From Blautia schinkii DSM 10518 (GTDB lineage Bacteria > Bacillota > Clostridia > Lachnospirales > Lachnospiraceae): a DNA stretch of 64,000 nucleotides. Each line of letters begins with the position of its first letter. Positions within the stretch are counted from its first letter, which is position 1. Under the pieces are notes generated by a model. That model saw only the letters and a program-made list of their open reading frames with translations. It was not told where the DNA came from and searched no databases. Both the position numbers and the translations under genes were made by a program. The DNA is taken from positions 1-64,000 of the forward strand of contig JNKJ01000014.1 of NCBI GenBank assembly GCA_000702025.1, given 5' to 3'. Of this stretch, positions 47,473 through 56,125 are shown piece after piece.

Positions 47473-50400
47473 ATGGGTGACGAGTTTCGATTTTCAGAAT
47501 GTAAGAGCCAGCAAAAGAATTATACCAGTAACTGTAATTGGTGTTATGCCGCCGCAAATGACGGCGTCTATTTAAGACGTTGTTTCATGACAGGAGAATA
47601 CTGCTCAAAGCAGACGAACATCCAGCGCCAGAGAAAGAAACAGTACGACGAGAAGGAGACAACAATATCTGCTTTTGTCATCATGAATTTTTCGGACATG
47701 TCAGATGTAGTATATAAGTGGAAATTGAAACCTTTCATTGAGTCCCTGACCAAATATCTGTTTCTCAATCGGGCTAATAAGCGCATATATTGCAGTAAAA
47801 CAGAAAACACGCAGGTGAGCGGTGAATTTACCAAAATTGAAAAGATCAATGTGATACGTTCTGATTCAGACCCGTCTTCTAATTATGTGATCTGCAGCCG
47901 GATCTGCCAGCAGATGCAAATTGCAGATATCATTATCGTTGACGTATCCAGCCAAAATGCGAATGTCTTTTATGAGTTTGGTATGGCTGTTGCTCTTGGT
48001 AAATTAGTCCTGCCCATCTGCTACAGCGAAAGTTTTTATAAAATGGATGATGAATTATTTAACAGATGCAAAACGAATAAACCCCATAGATCAGATGGTT
48101 CAATCATACCAGCGAACGCGGAGGACCCCCAGAATGAATCTTTACAGCATATAGGTTGTTATCCATGGCGGAAGCGATTATATGAGTATTATGGGATAAA
48201 ATACAGGAATAACGACAGCCATACAGTTTATGCTGATTATGAGTATGTTACACAGGAGTGCTTTGGATTTACGGACATTAAATACAGGCGTTTTCCTTAT
48301 GCTGAAAAGATACATAACTGTAACAAAAACAATTACAAAAACAATTACAAAAACAATTACAAAAACGATGACATCATTGGAAAACGAATATACGATAAGC
48401 TACATGACGGATATAATGATGCAAAGACAGAAAACAATACCCTGGTCGTATACACGATCGAAGGCTTCCTAAATGAGAAACAGGCTGGCACTTGTATTGT
48501 GAATTTTTACCGTGATATCACAGCAAGAATGGACATAGAGCAATGTTTCTGCGGTGAACGTGTAGGCGTTCTTGTACAGGAAAAAGTCATTCCTCAGGAT
48601 GAGAAGGATGCAGAAAAGCAACTGGATCTGTACTACAATGTTGGTGAAATCATCCACATCGGAGTCAACCAGGCGACTTACCTGGCTGAGGACAAGAAGA
48701 TAAAAATATCGGAAGAACTCATAAATACAAACGTAAAAGCAGAAAAATCGCAGGATCCTATTTCGACAGAAGAAGCGCAGAAAAACGAGATAGAGCACTT
48801 TGTAAAAGCGCATGTCAGAAACCGGGGCATGCTGATTTACCCAAATAACCCAGTATACGTTAACCGGTTGAAAAGCCAGACGCAGGTAGATATCCTTGAT
48901 GATCTGAGAGAAGTGCCTGGAGCATGCCATTGCTGCAATCCAAAGGCCTTTACACTGTACCATGTCATGCTGCGAAACCTGCGCTATACCAATGAGATCG
49001 TTGTGGATATTTCGGACAATTGCTTACAGAGCTTGTTTTGGCTTGGTGCCGCCCATGGTTCAGATATCAATGCCATCACCGTCCTGCACGATAAGACGGA
49101 CAAGGAAAGAGAAGCTAATAACGGCATTGGCGGAAAGAAAAACCGTAATGTTTTTGATGTGGCCGGTTTATGGACTGCTATTTTTAAGACAAATGATACA
49201 GACGGATTTTATCGCCAACTTGCACAGGCACAGCTGGGGATAGAGAACCATTCCAGACTGATAGTCGCCAGGGATGAATATTACGAAGAAAACATACGCG
49301 ATTTATTTCTTTCACATAAAGCAGATTCCAACAACCCCGTTTGGAAAGAATTAATCGAAAAAATAAGGAAGGATGAAGATATACAGCTGGAATCCTATTA
49401 TCGCAAAGAGTTCAGGCATTCCATGGTGCGGTATAACCGTCTGATAATCTATCTGGCACAGCAGAATGATAAAACTGATGATGACAGTGAACCCAGGATA
49501 CGCATCGCGAAATGGGACTTTGATGCGGTATCTGCGCTGACCCATTATTTGTCAAAACGAACGGTCATTGGTGAATACGTAGTTAAGTCTTTACAAATTG
49601 CGGGTCAAAATAAAAACGGAATTGGAACAACAAACAAGAATTCCTTTCAAAATCCGAGTATAGATATAAACGCAGAAGGAATGAATTTCATTTGTGTTGG
49701 GGCTTTTGCCAGCCCATTGGGGACGGACCTGCCTATATATATCAGCGAAAAGTTAGGGACCAAAAGAGGTGGAGATATTAATATGATCCATAAGCGTGCC
49801 GAGCCTGTAATCAAGGATATGTCTGGTCAATGTGTAGAATGCCAAAACTGCCATAATGGGCCATGCACCCAAAAACGTGTATATAAAGGCTTTCAATGCA
49901 TAGAATCCAGTAATACAAATACCAAAAAGAGACGTGAAAGATCACTCTTTACGCAGCATTCACAGTCCGAATGTACAGAAGATAAAAAGTGTACATTATG
50001 TTCCGCTGCTGGTAGTGCTGTAAAACAAGATGAACGTTTCAAGATTTACGACCAGTCAGAGATTGACAGTAACAATCTGCCTGCATGTGATGTAAAGAGT
50101 GGCTGTATCCATGCGGAGATTGCCCAGCTGATCCTATGGAGGGAGAAACCTGTCAGCCAACATGGACGTACTTATTTCAGGGTTGGTATGTATGGAAGTT
50201 CGGGCCCTGCGACTTACGCACTGTCAGCTTTATTCGTGGATGAAGACCAGAAAAAAGAATATTGGCCTGGGCAAAGTGACGACTTCCAGCCCCCACATCT
50301 GCTGCTCCAGCTCCAGGGAAAAGTCCGAAAAAAATTTATGGATGAGTTTCTTAAGGAACTTGTACAAAGACTTGGAAAAACACCGAAAACAGGTAGAGAA

Positions 50401-50799
50401 AATAGAGAAACTACCACTAAGGATTCATATATCGACATAGCTATTTATGCTTCTTCTTATTATTTAAGTACCGTACTTTACCGATATTTTTTTCCTTTTA
50501 TATCTGATAAGGATATCGACTGTATTTATAATGGAATGTATTTGTTCATGCATTCCATGAACACGGCGAAATGCAATCCATTTACTGTGGATACCTCGCA
50601 GGAAACGGAAGTGATTAAGACCATATTGGATGTTTTGCTGAATCTTTTAAAGGGCTTTACGGGGTACGAGGTTTTCTATGAGGTGAAGGTGAACCAGGAA
50701 AAGAAGAGCTGCGCCAATTCCAACCGGGATACCCGTTCTGTTCAGGGAATTGAAATGATGGACGAAATCAATTACTTTATATGCAGTCGAAGTGATTAG
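47473..50799 (+). CDS. Multidomain protein with duplicated deoxyribosyltransferase/TIR-like Rossmann segments (putative defence sensor or signal enzyme)
   Basis: An 1108-residue protein; ATG 47473 has AAGGAG 9 nt upstream. Residues 1-45 hold a Cys cluster (C10, C21, C24, C37, C44), probably zinc-binding. Residues 64-185 form a Rossmann-like domain (ISAFVIMNFSD ... ADIIIVDVSSQNANVFYEFGMAVALGK) whose NVFYEFGMA resembles the catalytic E-x-G-x-A motif of nucleoside 2-deoxyribosyltransferases and TIR-like relatives, with Glu168. Residues 450-600 repeat the fold (EIVVDISDNCLQSLFWLGAAHG) but have Trp523 at the Glu position. From about 736 a third strand set (FICVGAFASPLG) carries a second Cys cluster (C787, C790, C793, C798, and C834, C840, C843). 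A NYKN tandem lies at 287-298. It is followed 14 nt later by a TM-macro gene. Function inferred. Confidence 0.75.
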   Translation: MGDEFRFSECKSQQKNYTSNCNWCYAAANDGVYLRRCFMTGEYCSKQTNIQRQRKKQYDEKETTISAFVIMNFSDMSDVVYKWKLKPFIESLTKYLFLNRANKRIYCSKTENTQVSGEFTKIEKINVIRSDSDPSSNYVICSRICQQMQIADIIIVDVSSQNANVFYEFGMAVALGKLVLPICYSESFYKMDDELFNRCKTNKPHRSDGSIIPANAEDPQNESLQHIGCYPWRKRLYEYYGIKYRNNDSHTVYADYEYVTQECFGFTDIKYRRFPYAEKIHNCNKNNYKNNYKNNYKNDDIIGKRIYDKLHDGYNDAKTENNTLVVYTIEGFLNEKQAGTCIVNFYRDITARMDIEQCFCGERVGVLVQEKVIPQDEKDAEKQLDLYYNVGEIIHIGVNQATYLAEDKKIKISEELINTNVKAEKSQDPISTEEAQKNEIEHFVKAHVRNRGMLIYPNNPVYVNRLKSQTQVDILDDLREVPGACHCCNPKAFTLYHVMLRNLRYTNEIVVDISDNCLQSLFWLGAAHGSDINAITVLHDKTDKEREANNGIGGKKNRNVFDVAGLWTAIFKTNDTDGFYRQLAQAQLGIENHSRLIVARDEYYEENIRDLFLSHKADSNNPVWKELIEKIRKDEDIQLESYYRKEFRHSMVRYNRLIIYLAQQNDKTDDDSEPRIRIAKWDFDAVSALTHYLSKRTVIGEYVVKSLQIAGQNKNGIGTTNKNSFQNPSIDINAEGMNFICVGAFASPLGTDLPIYISEKLGTKRGGDINMIHKRAEPVIKDMSGQCVECQNCHNGPCTQKRVYKGFQCIESSNTNTKKRRERSLFTQHSQSECTEDKKCTLCSAAGSAVKQDERFKIYDQSEIDSNNLPACDVKSGCIHAEIAQLILWREKPVSQHGRTYFRVGMYGSSGPATYALSALFVDEDQKKEYWPGQSDDFQPPHLLLQLQGKVRKKFMDEFLKELVQRLGKTPKTGRENRETTTKDSYIDIAIYASSYYLSTVLYRYFFPFISDKDIDCIYNGMYLFMHSMNTAKCNPFTVDTSQETEVIKTILDVLLNLLKGFTGYEVFYEVKVNQEKKSCANSNRDTRSVQGIEMMDEINYFICSRSD

Positions 50800-50813
50800 G
50801 GGAGGTGAATCAA

Positions 50814-51686
50814 ATGATCAAGCAGAATATAAAAGAAATAGGCAAAACGGGCTTGGCAATAGCAGGGACTCTTTTTTCGCTACTCTCGGTTATACTTTCG
50901 TTTATTTCCTGGGACGAGATGGGGATAAAACTTTCTTCTATCAAAATATCAATCTTTTTAGTGATCGTGGTCGTAAGCTTTGCAGGAGCTATCCTCTATA
51001 TCTGCTGCCTAAAAAGGTCGGCGACTGTCTGGGAAAAAGGTACAGGAAAAGTCGTTCTGCGCTATGGCGATATCATGAAGCTGGCGTTTCCAAAGCATAA
51101 TTCTAATAAACGCTTCATAGTGATTCCTGTCAATACCAGCTTTGATACTATTTTAGACGAACAGTCGACGAATGGCCATTATCCCCTGGTTTCGGTCAAT
51201 ACTATACATGGTAAATGGCTGGAATCAATGGTGAAAAACGGTATAAGTATTGAACAGTTGGATAAAGAAATCGATAATAGATTACAAAATATAAAGCCAG
51301 TTAAGCTTATGGACAGAAAGCAGCGATCACGGGGAAAACTGAAATTTTATAAAAATGGAACGTTAGTACCTATTAATGGGAAACAGAATGTAACATATCT
51401 CTTGCTTGCTTTTTCTGAATTTGATGAAAAAAACAGAGCTCACGCATGTAAAGAGGATGTAATCGAATGCTTAAAAAGCGTTCTTGAATATTATAATGAC
51501 CAAGGACAGGGGAATGAACTGTATATAGGATTAATAGGAACCGGCCTTTCCCGTGCGGATTTCTCCCATAGACAATCTCTGGAGACAATACAGACCGTTT
51601 TCCGACTGTATAATGAGAAGATACATGGAAGCGTAAATATAGTGATTTATAAAGGGGATAGGTCTAAAGTGTCGATATTTGAGTAA
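50814..51686 (+). CDS. TM-macro protein resembling the type II Thoeris effector
   Basis: A 290-residue membrane protein. Two helices lie at about 13-33 (GLAIAGTLFSLLSVILSFI) and 45-66 (ISIFLVIVVVSFAGAILYI). The cytosolic part from about residue 80 fits a divergent macro domain: FIVIPVNTSFDTILDE near the start, LVSVNTIHGKWLE, YLLLAFSEFDEKNRAHA, then the Gly-rich ligand loop IGLIGTGLSRADF. In type II Thoeris a TM-macro protein binds an ADP-ribose-derived signal made by a TIR protein and damages the membrane. The start is ATG 50814, 8 nt after GGAGG; a GTG at 50805 lies inside that site. The 14-nt spacing to the upstream stop implies cotranscription. Confidence 0.78.
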   Translation: MIKQNIKEIGKTGLAIAGTLFSLLSVILSFISWDEMGIKLSSIKISIFLVIVVVSFAGAILYICCLKRSATVWEKGTGKVVLRYGDIMKLAFPKHNSNKRFIVIPVNTSFDTILDEQSTNGHYPLVSVNTIHGKWLESMVKNGISIEQLDKEIDNRLQNIKPVKLMDRKQRSRGKLKFYKNGTLVPINGKQNVTYLLLAFSEFDEKNRAHACKEDVIECLKSVLEYYNDQGQGNELYIGLIGTGLSRADFSHRQSLETIQTVFRLYNEKIHGSVNIVIYKGDRSKVSIFE

Positions 51687-51740
51687 AATATAGACGTGTG
51701 TTGTATTTAGAGGCGAGTGACTTTTAAATGTACTTATGAA

Positions 51741-51768
51741 GAAAGCTCCGGCGTTTGCCGGAGCTTTC
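51741..51768 (-). terminator. Terminator of surface gene 6 (also faces the TM-macro gene)
   Basis: GAAAGCTCCGGC pairs perfectly with GCCGGAGCTTTC over GTTT, with T-rich ends on both strands. It probably also ends the Thoeris-like operon. Confidence 0.82.
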
Positions 51769-51806
51769 TTGTTGTAGGAATCTTTTATTTATTACCCAAA
51801 AGCGGA

Positions 51807-54800
51807 TTATTTAACAGTTACTTTCTTTGTGTTGGACCATGGACTAAATACCTTTCCATTGTTCTCAGAAGTCCTGTTGTATGCGTGGAGACCTGCATAG
51901 TAGGTTCCCTTTGGTACGTTGGTGAATGTAGCAGTGACTACATTTCCTTTCGTAACTTTCTTTACAAGTTTGCCATACTCAACTGGACGCATCTCTCCGT
52001 ATACCTTTTTGGTTTTAGAACCAAGAACAAGGTCATACCCGGTTGCATTTGCTGTTTTGGTGTAGGTAACGGTTACTTTCTTACCGGATACTTTAACACT
52101 TGTTACTGTCGGCTGATCCGGTGTAATAGAAGATACTACAAACGGATAAGCATTAGACCAGGAGCTAAAGATCTTCTTGCCGTCAGCACCGCGTTTCCAG
52201 GAATGCAGGTATGCGTAGTATACGCCCTGGTCTACATAACGGAATGTGGTCTGAGTGGAAAGTACGTTTGCGTTTACGCCTACACGACTTGCCTTATCGG
52301 AGAATACTTTGGATTTGGAGATAACATAGTCATATCCGGTGGATCCCTCAGTATCGCCTTCAAGGATTACAGTTGCTTTATTACCAACAACGTTTACCTG
52401 CTGGATGGTTGGAGCTACAGGTTTGTCTTCTGGTTTCTGGCCTTCGCCCGTTACTGTCTTAGAACCAGTATAGTTCTTGGAGGTTGTATTTGCGCTAACA
52501 GTATAGCTCTTATCACCATTATCTTTTACGGTATACTCTGTAGTCGGAACCGGGATATAACCGTTCATAACAGTTGCAACACCATCTTTAACACTTACAT
52601 CACAGTCGTTAAGGTTTTTCTTGTTGATTCCCCATCTGCCCCATGATGTAAAAGCATCATCATCTACTGTGGATTCTAAAGATCCGGCATATCCGTTAAT
52701 ACCTGTGACTTCAACACCATAAATCTGTCCTACAGTTACCTCTGTCGGTGTAACAGCTACAATCTGACCATTGGCATCTTTGCCAAGAAGCTTAACTGTG
52801 TAATCCTGTCCTTCAACTAATGTGTTTCCACCAATCTGAATTAAAACTTGCGGTTTCACTGGAAGACCACCTGCATAAGTACCGCTCTTAACTGTAATAT
52901 TCTGTTTTACAAACTTGACAGACTCAATTCCAAAGGCTAATTTTGCAACAACACCCTTAATGACTGTTCCATTCGCTGTTACAATGGAGTCATTTCCAGC
53001 AAATCCTGTACCATCTTTTGCTACAGCATAGATATAACCAATGTTGTACTTGTTATTACCAACTTTCTTTCCACTGATATTATCTACATATTTGATTTCA
53101 AGATCGCTTACGGTTGCTGTTGTTTTACCGCCATTTTCTTTTGTCAAATTAGATAAAACAGCTTTTGCAAACGTCTTAGCGTTTCCATCAAATGCAAATG
53201 CGGTAGCGTCATTATTTCCAATAGCATCATCTTCGTCAAGCTCTAAATCATATTTGGCTGTGATATTAAAGCCTTTGGAATCGTAAACGGTCAAATCTGC
53301 TTCGATTTTTTCTTTTACGATATTGAACTCAGCTGTAATATTGGAGCCGGTGAAGTTTTTGTTACCATCTACAGGTTTTAATACAACAGTACCTTTGCCA
53401 GCTTCTACATTTGTTCCATAGGATACAATCTCAAACTGATCATTTACCTTATTCCCATTTAAAGTCGCATCAAAATCGCGAGGTCTTACCTGTCTGCCTG
53501 TATAGTCCTGATCTTCAATGTTCACCTTTACACTGCTGGTATTAGCCGGGGTAATGGAAAAAGTGCCTTTGGCTGTTCCTGAATACTTATTCGGCACACC
53601 TTTTACTGTAATCGTAGCTGTTCCCACATCTACGGCATCGGTAATGCTGACTTCTTCGTACTCTTCCTTACCAGCATCTACGTCACCTTTTTTGTAAAGA
53701 ACCATTGTACCATCCATTACTGCATAGTTAGGTTCAATCTTACCGCCTGTATAAGTGTAGCTAGACGGATTTACAACTACCATGGAATCAGTTAATTTCT
53801 TAGCCACAATCTTGGTCCAATCTGCAGCAGCTACGGATACTTTCTTGGTTTTACCATCAGTAGTTCCCAAGATATAATTTGGATTTGTTATAGTAACCGT
53901 TGTTTTGATAAGATTATTGATAGCATTAGTTGCCTTATCACCGGCGGCATCAACAAATTCATATGCCACTGTATAATCACTGGCAGAGAGTGTTTTGTCG
54001 TTCTTTTTATTTCCATCTTTAGCAACAACCGTTACTGGCACATTGTAATCTTCTGCTTTGTTATACCCTTTGTTAAAAGATATATCAGCTGGTACGGTTA
54101 AATAGCCTGGCTGCACTTCCAATGGCTGGATAAGGAAAGAAACTGTACAGGTCTTATTTTCGTAAGTTCCACTTGTGATTTTAATGTTTACATATGCGTC
54201 ATTCAAAATGTTCGCATCTTCATCATACTTTGTGCTGGCATCCTTGTTTTTGGAATATCCGGTAATTTCATATGCATCTGTATCAATAACTGTCGTTTCT
54301 GTGTTTCCAGTGTTATTGATATAGGTTAAGGTTAATTTTCCAAGATCATCTTTTGTTGGTTTAATCTCAGCACCTGTATAAAATGGTTTATACGTACCTG
54401 CATTTGCATAGGTCACAGATTTCAAAGTGGCACCGGTAGCAACAACACGGATAGTCTGTTCTTTTTCACAATTTTTTCCGTCTTTATTTGCTCTTACAGT
54501 AATATTGTATGTACTGCCATCGGAAAATTCGGTAACAGCATTACCTTTAGAGTCTGTTACAATAAAAGTATAGTCATCACCTGCTTCAAGCGTAAGAGCA
54601 GATCCTTCTACGCCGGTAAAGCTCAGATACTCATCCAAATCATCAACCGTAGCAGAAGTAGGAATCTGACCACTTACAGTATTTACTGAAATTCTAGTTC
54701 CTGCGGTAGACAAATCACGTTTTTTGATTTTTACTGTTTCTTCGGTTTCGAGTGTTCCATCGGTAGCATTAATGTTATCCAACTTGCTTGCATCTACACT

Positions 54801-55886
54801 TACAGTAACTGTTCTGTCGCCAGGTGTTGGTACTGCAGTGCCTGTACCAGGTGTTACAGTTGCCTTTTTAATGGCTGCTGATAAATTTGCACCATTAAGT
54901 TTTCCGTCAGCGCCTTTATCAGCAGATTTTGATTCTGTCAATGCTACTTTAGAGTTATCAATAACAATTGCATTTCCTGTATACTGATAGGTCTGATTTT
55001 TATCTGTACTTGCAATAATATCGCCAGCAACATAATTTTTCTTGTTGATTTTGCCGACTTTCTTAGTGATAGTTCCAGTATAAGGTGAACTATCGTCAGC
55101 GGTTACTGTGGCATTAAAAACATCACCAAAATTAGTTGCAGAGGAAATTGAAATTCTATAATAACCTTTATTTGTTGCAATAGCTTCATCTTTATTATCG
55201 CTAACTTGTGTTACTATGGTTGTTTCAAGCGTTTGGGCAAAACCATTATAGTCCTTATCTGTTTCTTCAAAAGTAAAGTCTTTTAACTCCCTTTTTTCTA
55301 CAGATACCTTAATATCTGTTGCGATATCATACAGAATCTGATTATTGCTGTCATCGACATCGTATACATGAAGGGTAAGAGTTTTTCCGGCTGCTTTGGA
55401 TCCAAAGGGAACACCCATATCAGCAACGTCGTCTACCTTTCTGTCAGCATCGGCAACATCATCCATTACGATTCCTTCGCTATCAACCCAGCGGAACATC
55501 CAGCCATCTGGTAATGCTTCTCCACCTTTAGTGATAGTACCAGAAATGATAACTTGATCTTTCTTTGCGTCAGAACTCCATACGACGCTCTTTTTATCCG
55601 CCGCTAAGTTTACAGAGATATCTCCCTCATTAATTATTGCTTGCATAATAGCATCGTCTGCTGCCGGTGCTTCCTCAACAGCTGGAGCTGCATTTTCAAT
55701 GGGAGCCTCAGTAAATACATCCACATCATCAACCGGAGCCTCAGCCTCTACAGCCGCGCTATTATCTGAAAAGATATCCTCCGCAGCCCAAACCGGAACA
55801 TTAGAAGTAGCCAGCATTGCTGCGACGAGTGAGATGCTCAGCGCTTTTTTCGCCATGCCCTTCTTTGTGTTTTTAAGTTTCGTCAT
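51807..55886 (-). CDS. Giant secreted repeat protein 6
   Basis: A 1359-residue paralogue with the common signal peptide and the linker EDIFSDNSAAVEAEAPVDDVD, shared in full with genes 1 and 4. The N-terminal variable part differs from all others (KKSVVWSSDAKKDQVIISGT; FRWVDSEGIVMDD). Middle modules parallel gene 2 (SYTYTGGKIEPNYAVMDG; IEDQDYTGRQVRPRDFDAT). The C-terminus is of the 2/4/5/6 subgroup with several replacements typical of gene 5. It has the same upstream box and more than 50 nt of matching upstream DNA as gene 2. No wall anchor. The plus-strand frames opposite its C-terminus are shadows. Confidence 0.85.
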   Translation of the reverse strand: MTKLKNTKKGMAKKALSISLVAAMLATSNVPVWAAEDIFSDNSAAVEAEAPVDDVDVFTEAPIENAAPAVEEAPAADDAIMQAIINEGDISVNLAADKKSVVWSSDAKKDQVIISGTITKGGEALPDGWMFRWVDSEGIVMDDVADADRKVDDVADMGVPFGSKAAGKTLTLHVYDVDDSNNQILYDIATDIKVSVEKRELKDFTFEETDKDYNGFAQTLETTIVTQVSDNKDEAIATNKGYYRISISSATNFGDVFNATVTADDSSPYTGTITKKVGKINKKNYVAGDIIASTDKNQTYQYTGNAIVIDNSKVALTESKSADKGADGKLNGANLSAAIKKATVTPGTGTAVPTPGDRTVTVSVDASKLDNINATDGTLETEETVKIKKRDLSTAGTRISVNTVSGQIPTSATVDDLDEYLSFTGVEGSALTLEAGDDYTFIVTDSKGNAVTEFSDGSTYNITVRANKDGKNCEKEQTIRVVATGATLKSVTYANAGTYKPFYTGAEIKPTKDDLGKLTLTYINNTGNTETTVIDTDAYEITGYSKNKDASTKYDEDANILNDAYVNIKITSGTYENKTCTVSFLIQPLEVQPGYLTVPADISFNKGYNKAEDYNVPVTVVAKDGNKKNDKTLSASDYTVAYEFVDAAGDKATNAINNLIKTTVTITNPNYILGTTDGKTKKVSVAAADWTKIVAKKLTDSMVVVNPSSYTYTGGKIEPNYAVMDGTMVLYKKGDVDAGKEEYEEVSITDAVDVGTATITVKGVPNKYSGTAKGTFSITPANTSSVKVNIEDQDYTGRQVRPRDFDATLNGNKVNDQFEIVSYGTNVEAGKGTVVLKPVDGNKNFTGSNITAEFNIVKEKIEADLTVYDSKGFNITAKYDLELDEDDAIGNNDATAFAFDGNAKTFAKAVLSNLTKENGGKTTATVSDLEIKYVDNISGKKVGNNKYNIGYIYAVAKDGTGFAGNDSIVTANGTVIKGVVAKLAFGIESVKFVKQNITVKSGTYAGGLPVKPQVLIQIGGNTLVEGQDYTVKLLGKDANGQIVAVTPTEVTVGQIYGVEVTGINGYAGSLESTVDDDAFTSWGRWGINKKNLNDCDVSVKDGVATVMNGYIPVPTTEYTVKDNGDKSYTVSANTTSKNYTGSKTVTGEGQKPEDKPVAPTIQQVNVVGNKATVILEGDTEGSTGYDYVISKSKVFSDKASRVGVNANVLSTQTTFRYVDQGVYYAYLHSWKRGADGKKIFSSWSNAYPFVVSSITPDQPTVTSVKVSGKKVTVTYTKTANATGYDLVLGSKTKKVYGEMRPVEYGKLVKKVTKGNVVTATFTNVPKGTYYAGLHAYNRTSENNGKVFSPWSNTKKVTVK

Positions 55887-55918
55887 GTTATAGTTCCCCT
55901 TTGGGTGGTGGAGGGGTT
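55887..55918 (-). promoter_or_regulatory. Conserved leader hairpin of surface gene 6
   Basis: Consensus 32-nt leader with CCCCT/AGGGG arms. Confidence 0.75.
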
Positions 55919-55980
55919 ATATTTGCTGGGATTTTACAAGAATAACTGGGGTATGTTTAGCAGGTATGTTTATATAAGTG

Positions 55981-55991
55981 GATTTATATCT
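55981..55991 (-). promoter_or_regulatory. Shared upstream box AGATATAAATC (gene 6)
   Basis: The box starts 105 nt before the gene 6 start and is followed by CACTTATATAAA, as for gene 2. The match to the gene 2 upstream region extends through ATTCTTGTAAAATCCCAGCA. Confidence 0.5.
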
Positions 55992-56125
55992 TGTTTTTTA
56001 TCTACTACTTTATGAATTTTTATACTTATACGACAAGCAATGCACCATTCAACATAAGTATCAAATCAAAACATATCCCCACAAAATATAAATCCCATGA
56101 ATTTTCCACCATTCTGTTGCAAAAT

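Noticed and set aside
48325..48370. Tandem NYKN codon repeat in the 1108-aa protein as a phase-variation tract
   Set aside because: The unit is 12 bp, a multiple of three, so copy-number change would not shift the frame; it is probably a linker.
51717..52646. Long plus-strand frame opposite the C-terminus of surface gene 6 (also 45672-46922 minus, opposite gene 5)
   Set aside because: Antisense to the conserved Fn3-like coding region; the same shadow frame recurs in every copy because the sense DNA is conserved. No ribosome site or family match.
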